DNA of 64,000 nucleotides from Spisula solida (lineage: Eukaryota > Mollusca > Bivalvia > Venerida > Mactridae). Both the position numbers and the translations under genes were made by a program. A model generated the notes under the pieces. It made no database searches and was not told the DNA's origin. It worked only from the letters and a program-made list of their open reading frames with translations. Of the stretch, positions 32,601 to 44,600 are shown in pieces. Each line of letters begins with the position of its first letter. The first letter of the stretch is position 1. The stretch spans positions 46,976,722 through 47,040,721 of the forward strand of contig OX365952.1 in the NCBI GenBank assembly GCA_947247005.1. Direction: 5' to 3'.

Positions 32601-35600
32601 GTAACGGCTTATGCTTGTAGACTGGAATCTCTCCTCCAGTCTATTATCGATCAAGGTCAGCTACCAGGCTTAGCTCGTAACGATTTGTTACGACATAAGT
32701 TCTGGACCGGCTTACATTCGGACATGTTGCGGTTACAGACCAGACATAAATATGATTCTATGTCTGATTACAACATGCTCTTGAGAGAAATTCGCAAGGT
32801 GGAGAAGGAAATTTCTGTTTCTTCTCTCGGTTCATCTTCACCTGGCTCTCTCATTTCTTCAGGTACTTCTATAACTCCTTCTGTGAAAACCGCCAAACAC
32901 ACCCCTGTTGTGGCTGATTCCAGCCTCAAGTCTTTGGAAGACAAATTTAATACTCGGTTCTCCACTATGGAGGCTAAACTTTCTTCGCTCGAAGAACTTT
33001 TGAAAAACTTTTGTTTGGGAAATTCGGGTTCTGGTACCCAGAGTCAGGGTGCCAGTGGTTTCTCGGGGTACAGAGGTCGAGGTCGCGGTAGGTCTGGCTA
33101 CCAAAACTCTAATGCTTCGTTAAACTAGTGACCTCCTCTGTTGCGGGCGGAACAGAGGGCGGTGAAGTGTTTAATGCCCCCATGTGTAGCCCAGAACCAT
33201 TGGTAGACCGTCTCATTGGTTCATCCAATGAGCATTCTGTGGTCATCAATGATGTGAATTTTAAATGTTTGTTGGACTCAGGTTCCATGGTCACAACTAT
33301 AAGCAATTCTGCTTATCTTTCCTTGAATCAGGGTATTCCTTTAAAATCTTTAGATTCATTAGGTCTAAATTTGTCTGTTGCGGATGGTTCTTCAATGCAA
33401 TACTCTGGTTACATTGAAGTCAACATTTCAGTCCCCTTCCTGTCAAGTTTTAATTTAGATGTCCCTATGTTGGTTATACCAGACAATGTTTTTAATCAGT
33501 CATGTCCTGTCATTGTTGGTACCAATGTATTGCGTCGGTGTAAATTGTTTTTAGACCAGACTCCTGATGATGATGATATTCCTTCAGAATGGCAGTTGGC
33601 GTTTGAGGGTTTGACTTCCCAAACATATCCTGTCAAGGTGTGTGGGAAGAAAGTTATTTCCGTGCCACCATATGAGAGTGTTACGATCAATGGTATGGTT
33701 CGTAACATTAGTACAGATATTACTAGTGTGGTCACTGAGTCTCTTGACTCTTTTGAAGGTTATACGGTTTGTCCGCGTGTTGTCAAACTTCATAATACTT
33801 CTTCAGCCAAGATTCCTGTGCGTATTTGTAATATGACTGCTAAAGCTATTTCTTTTAAACCCAAGTCGGATATTTGCCATGTTTCTCAGGCTAAGGTTAT
33901 TGATGATATTTCCTCCTTCGTTTCTCAGGAACAGACGCCTGAACCCCCTATTGATGATATTTCTATCGATACTTCCAATCTTACTCCGGAGCAAACCCTT
34001 CGTTTTTATCAAGTTCTGGGTAATTGGAAGGGTGTGTTTTGTTCATCAACAAAGGATATTGGCACTACAAACTTGGCCAAACACCATATTGTTTTAGATG
34101 ACAGCACCCCTTTCAAGGAACCCTATAGGCGTATTCCTCCTGCTCTTTATGAGGAAGTACGTCAACATATCAAGGAAATGCTAGATGCTGGCGTTATCCG
34201 TGAATCGGAATCTCCCTTCTCTTCCAATGTAGTTCTTGTTAGAAAATCTTCTGGTGCCCTTCGTTTCTGTATAGACTGGCGTAAACTAAATAGTCGAACT
34301 AGGAAGGATGCCTACATGCTTCCTAGGTTTGACGATACCATTGATGTTTTATCTGGCTCTCGTTTCTTCTCAAAAATTGATTTACAATCAGCTTATTGGC
34401 AGATTGAGGTAGAAGAGGAGGATAAGCCCTACACTGCTTTTTCTGCTGGTCAGGGGTTGGGGTTTTATGAGTGGAACAAGATGGGTTTCGGACTCACCAA
34501 TGCCCCTGCCACTTTCCAGCGTATGATGGAGAAGTGTATGGGTGACATGCACCTTCAGGAGTGTCTGATCTTTTTAGACGACATCCTGATCTTCTCTTCT
34601 ACTTTCGAGGAACACATTTCTCGATTGGAATCGGTATTCCAAAGGTTGCACGACCACAACCTTAAGGTCAAACCTTCCAAATGTGAGTTTTTTAAATCAT
34701 CTGTTAACTATTTGGGTCACATTGTTTCCTCAGAAGGCATTGCTACCGATCCCAGCAAAATCTCCGCCGTAAAAGATTGGCCTGCCCCTTTTAATATCAA
34801 GACCCTGAGGCAGTTTTTAGGCTTCAGTGGTTACTATAGGAAGTTTGTTCCTAATTATGCGCAAATTGTGCAACCACTGAATGACCTTCTTCAAGGTCAC
34901 GGACTTAATCAGAAAACCAAGAAGTCCAAGAAAAAGGCAAAAACCCCTGCTAAATGGGTTTGGACTGAAGTCCAACAGTCTGCCTTTGATCTGATTAAGG
35001 CCAAACTGACCTCTTCCCCTATTCTTGGCTATGCTGACTACTCCCTGCCATTCATTTTGCATACTGATGCAAGTGGTTCTGGTCTGGGAGCTGTTCTCCT
35101 CCAAAATCAGGATGGCAGGGAGAAGGTTATTGCATATGCCAGCCGGAGTTTACGCCCCAGTGAACGTAACTACCCCGCCCACAAACTAGAATTCTTGGCC
35201 CTGAAATGGAGTGTCACAGACAAATTTCATGACTACTTGTATGGTCATGATTTCAGAGTTGTCACTGATAACAACCCCTTAACCTATGTGACAACCACTG
35301 CTAAGCTGGATGCTACTCAGCATAGGTGGATTGCTGAGCTATCCAATTACAATTTCACATTGGAATATCGTAGCGGAAAGCTTAATGCTGACGCTGACGG
35401 TTTGAGTCGTCGCCACATATTCCAGGATGAGCTCAAAGCCATCTTTCAAGGTGCGATAATATGTGCTCCTTTGGTCAGTACTATCTCAGAAACTGTTGCT
35501 CCTCAGATGGCCACTGAGGAACGGTTAGTTTCTGAGGCTATGGCCAAAATTAATTGGGTTAATGAGCAAAGTGCTGATAGCACCATTGCCCGAGTTATTG

Positions 35601-38600
35601 ACCTCCTTGGTAGCGGTTCTCTGAAGGGGGGTAAGAACACCTCTACTGAGTCTCTACCGGTACAGAAGTTCATTCGAGAGGCTAACCGTCTCTTTATCGA
35701 GAATGGAATTCTGTACCGAACCGCTACTTTGGATGGCCAAACAGTTAAGCAGTTGGTCCTTCCCATGTCACATAGGCGGATTGCCATTCAGGGGGTCCAT
35801 GAAGATGCTGGACACCAAGGGAAAGACAAAACCCTGTGGCTGGCCAAACAACGTTTTTTCTGGCCTGGTCTTGAAAAAGACATAACAGGCTGGGTAGAAC
35901 AGTGCGGCCGGTGCATAAGGAGGAAAACTCCAGTTGGCAAGCCATTTGCAGAGCTGGTTCCCATTCGAACCACCAGGCCAATGGAATTGGTGTCCATTGA
36001 CTTTCTGAAGCTCGAACCAAGTAAAGGTGGTATCGAAAATATTCTTGTAATAGTAGACCATTTCACTCGGTTTGCGCAAGCTATTCCTTGCCGCAACCAG
36101 ACAGCTGTGACTACTGCTAAGGCGCTATACGAAGGGTACTTTCGATATTATGGGTTCCCAGAAAAGCTACATAGCGACCAGGGGCGGAACTTTCTAAGTT
36201 CCACCATTCAGGAGCTATGTAGAATTGCGAGTATCAGAAAGTCAAGGACAACACCATACCACCCTATGGGTAATGGTCAGGCGGAGAGATGGAATCAGAC
36301 TCTCTTGAAAATGCTGGGTACACTGGAAACCCACCAAAAGGCAGACTGGAAGTCTTACATCGCCCCCTTGGTCCAGGCTTACAATGCGACCAAGAATGAT
36401 AGTACTGGGTACGCTCCCCACTTCCTTATGTTTGGCTGGCATCCCCGACTTCCCTTAGATGCATATTTGGGAACTGATCCCTCTGAGGAACATTCAGGTT
36501 CCCACTCCAACTATGCATCTAAACTCCACCAGCGCCTACAGTATGCATATCGCAAGGCCGCCGAGGAAGCCGGGCGAAGCGCCGCCAAGAACAAATTAAA
36601 CTATGATGTTCGAGTTAGACACTCTGGTCTTCAAGTTGGAGACAGAGTGCTGGTCCGGAAAGTTGGCCTAAAAGGTACCAACAAGTTGGCGGACAGGTGG
36701 GAACAGGAGGTTTCTACTGTCATATCCATGCCAAATCCGGATGTTCCGGTGTACAAAGTGCTCCAAGTGGGTAAAAAGGGACCTGTTAGGACCCTGCACC
36801 GGAATATGTTGTTGCCCTTCACCTCATCTGTTGAGGAAGTTACACCCACTGTTGGGGGAAGCTCTCGCAAGAGACCGTCCTCTAAACCCAGCAGTGTGGC
36901 ACCTAACCCACCTCTTTCCGAGGGCAGCAGCACCAGTACTCTGTCTAGCAGCTCTGAATCTGATGATGACAGGTCAGGTGTTTATATACCGCCCCCTCTG
37001 AGAAAACCTCAACCTCAACCCCTGCCTATCTTACTTGATTCTACCGTGCAGCCTCCTAGTTCAGAGGATATCAGGCCTTCACCGACCTTGAGATCTACCT
37101 TTCTGAGCAGAAGTGCTGACACTCAGAATTTAAGTACTACTCCGTCCCTGACTGAAGTGCCCTCAATGAGAAGGGAGTTCAGTAACGAAGTTACCTCTGT
37201 TACTGAAGCCACCTCCCCACCTCTGGTGAGTCAGCGCCCAGTTAGACGACGAGTAGCTCCAGATAGGTATGGGGAATGGGTTACCCCTATTTCTGCTACA
37301 GTGAATACGGAGAAATTTGAAGTTTTTGTTTAGGTTCTTGTCTGTTATAAGGCGTCTGTTCCGCATTAAATTGTTCTGTGTTCTATTATTCACTACATTT
37401 ATTGCTGGTTATTCAGTTGTGCATTCATTGCTATTGTTCTATTCTTGAGTTCTATAGTGAACCCCCTTTATTCTGTTCAGCAGTTACGAGGTTTTACTGT
37501 ATACCACCGTTTCACAGTTTTACTGTACTTGCGTTCCGCGCTTCAACCGTTTCGCTGTTTAACAATTAATTACTGGGTTATTTTACATATTATGTACATG
37601 TACCTTTTGTAGATTTATAGGTAGTATCTGGTTTATTTAGCGAGGTTTAATTTGTAATGTATTCCTTTACAGGAATTTGTTTAATTTAATTAGCCTTATT
37701 GCTTTATTGCCAGTGTAGTTATACTTATTCTGGTCATACCGATTAGTCTAGATTGATGGAGTTGTTTTTAGTTATTGTGAGCGCAGTTTGTTTATACAAT
37801 TCTGTTTTTACTATAGTTTGTGTATTTCCTGCACTGTAGGAAGTTGGCAAATTGTTGATTACTTTTAGATAGTCAGTTATTTATTAATGCAGTATTGCAT
37901 TGGTGTTTCATTTTGTAGGAGATAGTGAATGGCTATTTTCAGTGCCGTTTATTTCAAATGTGAACTGTCAGTGTTTAGTTATTATCATATTACATGTATA
38001 TGTCTATTTAAGTGATATTTATACCGTATATGTTTATATTTATTGAAATGTCAGGAGCCATTTCCTTAGAGGGAGGGAATGTGTAACCCTGGTAACTTTG
38101 TGTGTCTTTGTCATGTCTAGTCCCTGTGGTGTTCATGTTATGGCTTTATTTGCCTAACTGTAGGTGTGTATATTGTGTGTATATACTATGAGAGCATGAT
38201 TAGATTGGAATGTGTGTGTATTGTACGGCATGAACGAACTGGGTGAGTGAAAGTTGTAAAATCGGTATGGTTGGTGATTGTGTGTTTGTGTGTTCCCATG
38301 CGTGTCCATTCTTCCCGCCTTAATCTTTTCTCTCATCTGTTACTGGCACTCCTTCCCTGACTATTGGAGGAGTCAGCTGTACAATTAACACTATTTGTAC
38401 TTTCTTCTTTATCTACTACCTAGCCATTATTTTACTTTTACAAGTGAAGTATATTCTATTGGTCCTGGTAGGTAATTTATTTATTTATCTATTTAATTAA
38501 TTGATTTGATCGCGTGGAATTGTTGCTTGAATTGTTTTTCCGTTCAAACTTTATCATCTTATGTATAACTGTAAATTATATTGCAGAACTGTAAAAATAT

Positions 38601-41600
38601 CATGATTTGTTCTTTTGGTAAATTCTTCTTTTGTATTGTTTTAGGTTCTTCTGTACGTGTATTTTATTAAATACTCTTGACTTCTATAATCGACTTGATG
38701 TTATCAACATACCCCACCCTGTTACATATATATATATAAAGGTTAAGTGACAAGCAGTCATTTAAAGTGAGATGATAGGCCAAATAATATTCAAGTTTTA
38801 TTTAAGCATGTTTCTTGTGCTATTAACTGTCAGGGGCATTGCCAGGCTTGAATTGATGTTATGCACACAGGCCTTGAAGTTGTTGGTTATTATCATAATA
38901 GGAAATTTTAGAATTTAATGCCATTTTGGCCATACTTATATTTTTACTTTACAAATTAATGTTACGCACATGCATACATTCGTATTGCTGGCTATGCCTC
39001 TGACTGTATTTGAGAGTCCCCCAAATCAATATTCTCTGTCCCTATGCACTTAGGCCAGATTAAATATTTTCCATGATAGGCAACCCCCCCTGGCCCCTTA
39101 TTTCATATGGATTTTTATTTTCTAAAAAAATAATAAAGTAAAATAAGTAAAAAGTAAAAAGAAAAAAATAAGACTAGTAGAATGTTTCAGAATACCATTG
39201 GGGGGGGGGGGTTGTCATGAAATAGAACAATATACCATGATGAGGTTTGATCACAAATAAGGAATGGCCTGTAGCAGTTAGCTAAAACACTTAAATAATT
39301 TTGACCAGTAAATTGCATTGATGTATATTTACAGAATAACAATGTTGTCGGTATTGGTAGTGGGACGACGGTGGTTAGCGCTGTCAAAAGAATAGGTAAG
39401 ATATTTATCTCTACTGCTGGAAGAAAAATTGATATATAAAATTATAATGTATGCTAGTATTCATCCTCATACACAGGGGTCATACTGAGGCATAATGCAC
39501 AATCCTGAAAACGATTCACAAGTCTGTTTGGGGTGCCATCTAAGGACACATTCCTACACCTTAGCTAGGTTTCAAAGATTTTTTATTGTTAAAATTCAGA
39601 TTATGAAACTTAAAATAGCCATAACGTTGTCAATTCTTTCATTGTGCTGTCAATTCTTTCATCAAATACATTATTAATTATTTTGTGTAGAAATGATAAT
39701 CCGGATTTCCGGGTTATTCCGAAATTGTAGGACTCCTGCATACAACAGTGGTTAGTCAAGTTCATAGATTCTGATTCTTGTGTCAGAAGAGTCCGCAGGT
39801 AGACAAGAATGACTAGTATTCTAATGGTTCAAAATTAGGTGTATAAACAATATCGATATTGAGTACTGTCTTGTTACAGCCCTGCAAACCTGATATTGCG
39901 TACCTGCATGGTTCATCCATTCGGAAAATATACCCTATCTTTTGTCTATTTCTGCCCTGGCAGTCTGCCTGTCCCATCGAAAATGTTAACCATAACTGTC
40001 AAGTGTTTGAAGCTCAAGTCCATTAAGGCATTGGTTTCAAACTTGGCATACTTGTTTGGCATCATAAACACCTTACATTGTCAACACCATGTACTATCCA
40101 ACATTTCAACAGAACTATGGCCCCTTATTGACTTAGTTAGTTATTATGGACAAGACTTCCACCTGGGCATAAGCAGCCGGGATTATTTAATGCAAGCTTG
40201 TTCAATCTGAAATAATTACCTTAGATCTGTTTCATCTTTTTAAGCTGAGAGAGTAAAAGAAGAAAACTTGAAACTTGTTTGCATTCCAACATCATTCCAG
40301 GTAATGCATGGTGTGGAGATATTGACCTGATCCTGACCTTTATGCATGAATATATTACAAGGTTCTTGCGTTGAATATATCAATTTCCGTGAGCAAATTG
40401 TGCAATATCGATCCTTTGTAAACTTGTATTACACTTTGTGCATCTTTGTGATACTCCCTGCTCGTAAAATCATATAACCGTGGTAATAAATAAAAACAAG
40501 ATATCAGCTGTTAAATTATGCTGATAGAAGGTTGAGGATCAAGTAGATATCTCCACACTATACCAGTACTCACAATGCATGTGCTACAGATGCTCAATCT
40601 TTCCTGTGATGATGACTCAGTGAACAAGTTGGTTTGTAAGACAGGAAATCACTTAATCGTCTCTGGACTATAATTTAAATCCAGAAATTATTTCGCGATT
40701 TGTTTTCGCGGAGTTCACGAGTTGGAGGATTTCGCAAAGTGCTAAAAACATTAATATGGACATCGCGGGAAACTTAAAAACGCGAAAATTTACGGTCGCA
40801 ATTATGTCGACGATCAGCAAAATGCGAAAGTTATTATTCGCGAAATTATATTGGTTTACAGTATAATTTAAATCCAGAATTAATTTCTCCTTTCTGTGGG
40901 GATTATGTGGATGATTTTGTACCAATTTAAACATGTTATTTGTAGTATACCTAGAACATTATTTGATATTGCGTAAATATTATGTACCTGAATGTATGAA
41001 ATACATTTTACAATAACAGTAGAACTTTGATGCCTTGAGGGAAAATAGTTCCAGCTATCTCTACTGTATTTTAGTATATCACTATATTGCCGGACCGAAT
41101 AACATGAGCAAGGTTTCTAGGGTGTTAGAGGCAAAACCGTTTGAGGCATTGACATTCTACTGTATAGTTGGTGTTCAAACTCTTTGAGAAAAATAAACCC
41201 TACGTGTAGTTCTGACTTAATTCCATAGGGAATTGTTAATAAGAACCACTCAGGCGTGGTCCTACTTGTTGTGTTTTGAAAAAAATGTTTTTACATGATA
41301 GTATTTTGTCTGTAAGTTTTTTTATGCCCCCCTATCGATAGATGGGGAGGCATATAGTGATTCACCTGTCCGTCCATTCGTTCGTCCGTTCGTCCGTCCG
41401 TCCTGGTTAACCAAAATTGACCGTTTCTCCTAGCATTAATATGGCTTGCTACAAAGCTTTCATACTTGCATGGATGTTGTGTATGAACACTCTCCACACG
41501 CCAGTATCACCTAACCCCATTTTGACCTTCACCTTGACCTAATTTTGGACTTAGACTTATTTATGGACAAGGCTTCCACAGGGGGCATAAGCGTTTATTG

Positions 41601-44600
41601 AACGCAGTCTTGTTTGTTAATAAAAATAAACCCTACTTGTAGTGTTTTATATGATAGTGTTTTTGTCTGTAAGTTTATTATGTTAATAGAACTTCTCCTG
41701 TTGTAGGCTAAACAGTTAATCATTGATAACCATCTGGTTTTGGGAACATTGGAACAGTATCCAGAGGTAAGGTCATACGTACATGTTAGCCCGTTATACA
41801 GAAATAGTTAGATTACATTTGGAATCTTGATTTGTTTTAAAAAGGACAGGGAGGGGTACGATTGTGGTGTATGTTTGTGGTAGTCTATTGATTGATTTAA
41901 AGAAAAATGTCAAGACCGAGGTGGCATGAAGATAAAGGGGTAGAAGGGAACGCATATTTAGGAATTTTGACTTTATTAAGTAATTATTAGCATTTATTAC
42001 ATTTTACAGTATATGCTTTTCAGTGTATTATTGAGATTTGTAAGTGGAAAATAAATTGATACAATTCAGTCAATTACTGTGCCATTTTAAGATGAAATTA
42101 AGTGTATTATAAATAGAAATTTGTCAATTTTTTGGAGAAAGATTAAATTTTATTTCACTTGTGATCACAGACAATTACTAAAAATACTGTACAACCTCCC
42201 TAAAGCAACCCTCTGTAGAGCAATAAACTCTCTACAACAACACATTGAAAATTTTCCTAAGTTAATATTTGCTCTTAAATTAACATCTGTAGAGCAATGG
42301 CCAATATTTGCAGATCCCAATGGGTGTTGCTCTACATAGGACAGAGGTTGTACTAGCTGTATTGATTTCTGTGAACATTTGAGGACGTAAAATTCAATCT
42401 TACACAAAACATAGAGAAACATGATCTAAATATCCTCTACAAAATGTATAATATATATTTTCAGTTGGATGTATATATTTTCAGTTGGATGTAGCTATAG
42501 ATGGAGCTGATGAGGTGGACATGGATCTAGTCTGTATAAAAGGTGGAGGTGGATGTCTAACACAGGAGAAGATAATCGCTGGATGTGCAAGGGAATTAAT
42601 TCTTATTGCAGATTCCAGGTAAATTGTTCTGTTATACCGGTAGCATTAGCACAATGAGTGATATTAGTGGCATATTAATTACCTCCCTTGTCAATGTAAG
42701 CCCGAGGTAGACCAATTAGCACATTATTCCTTACCAGTTGAGATCCTTTGACTTTATTACAGTTTCTTATTGAGATATCACTGTTTTTGGATGTAAAATG
42801 TCTCAATTCTCATTAAATTTTCTGTGTGATGTCAAATATTAGGGCTGACATAATGTAAACTAGTATACTGTGTCTCCCCCACATAATTGACCGGAATATT
42901 ACATCTGTAGCTGCCCATCTAGCTATTTCATTTATCAACTTAGATGCATGTATTATGAAGGACATTTTCCTGTTAAATTGCATAATATTGAACCTAAATA
43001 TTTGTAGTTCTCAAAATTCACATTTTACTTAATTTCAATATTATAAAGACAAGTTTAGTATCAAACTAATTGTTATTTTATGAGGATCATGAATTACATA
43101 TTTTTAAATATGTAATGTTGATTTTTGTGCAATATTCAGTGAATATTGCATTTCTTGTTATTTAATGGAATTAATTCTCTTTGTCTATTCAAAGCAAAGC
43201 CATGTCTTTATTTTGCATAGTTTCAATTAATACCAGTTGTCCCTGTAATCACACAGTTTATCATGTTAATTCTTATACTTAAGTCATAAAATTGATACTG
43301 GACATATTTGTAGATAATTGGTAAACTAACATGATCATCAAAGATTATCCTATGAGACCTTGACAATTTTACCATCTGATCTGTGATTGGCTAAGTAAGT
43401 TATAGGTTGGACCAATCAGATGGAGTGTAAGATGATGATCAGTAAAATAATTAAAGGAGAATAACTTTAGACTTCAGTGAAGTAACATTAAATTTAAGAA
43501 TCAATTGAATACTTTGTGTAAATCAATAATACATGTATCTGTACTATGTGTACCTGAACTTCGTGTTTATGAACTTAATATCTTTACTTGTGGACAATTA
43601 TATACTTTGTTACCAGAATTAAATATATGAAATTGGAATTAGATCTTTGTGTGATCAATTTATTATTACTTTGTGGACAATTTATTGAAATATTTATCAA
43701 TGACTGGAGTCAAAGGCTACAACCAGATTAGCCTACTCCAAACTACAAGAATCCAACAACAACCAATCCAACAGCTAGCCACACCACATACACACCAATT
43801 GTTTCAACATAATACATGTAATATTGCCTAAGTTACTAGTATGGCCCTCAACATGGTCAAATGGTTAGTAGGGGCGTCTGTGTCCTTAACACACATTTCT
43901 CATTAGAACTATCATCGCTGTAATATCCCTGGTAGGGGTTGAATTCATAAACAATTTTATTAGTGTGCATGTGTTTTGATCAGCAAAGAGTGCATTTAGC
44001 TGCACTAACAACCTGACAAAATCTTGATGAACACACAACAAAAAGTGTGACATTAGCTTTTGCTGATGTCTTCATTTATTTATTCTCTTTATGAAAATTG
44101 TCATTAGATTGTAATAAAATCAATTTAATTATACAAATTCAGCAAGATCAAACACATTTTGACGGAGCTATGGGTAAATATATACATGCATACTTATATA
44201 AGTTATAAGATTTGTTAAGTGTAATGTTATGATTTTATAGGAAGGATGTGGAATCTCTAGGTACTACATGGAATAAAGGTGTCTGACCTCTATGTATAAT
44301 GTTATGATTTTATAGGAAGGATGTGGAATCTCTAGGTACTACATGGACTAAAGGTGTCTGACCTCTATATATAATGTTATGATTTATAGGAAGGATGTGG
44401 AATCTCTAGGTACTACATGGAATAAAGGTGTCTGACCTCTATGTATAATGTTATGATTTTATAGGAAGGATGTGGAATCTCTAGGTACTACATGGACTAA
44501 AGGTGTCTGACCTCTATATATAATGTTATGATTTTATAGGAAGGATGTGGAATCTCTAGGTACTACATGGACTAAAGGTGTCTGACCTCTATGTATAATG

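Larger units (their letters stand above)
29286..38726 (+). mobile_element. Complete Ty3/Gypsy LTR retrotransposon
   Basis: 9.44 kb: 5' LTR, primer-binding site, ~2-kb leader, gag, pol (protease, reverse transcriptase, RNase H, integrase), polypurine tract, 3' LTR. No env-like frame. Both LTRs are 645 bp, start TG, end CA and appear identical when read side by side. The flanks share TATA (29282-29285 and 38727-38730), a possible 4-bp target duplication, though it lies in a TA-rich site. Gag and pol have no internal stops. These are the marks of a recent insertion by a potentially active family. It lies in sense orientation in RPIA intron 1, so its polyadenylation signal could affect the host transcript. 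Confidence 0.95.

Noticed and set aside
37334..38081. Env-like third reading frame in the Gypsy element
   Set aside because: No open frame beyond about 60 codons and no membrane-protein features, so the element appears to lack env.
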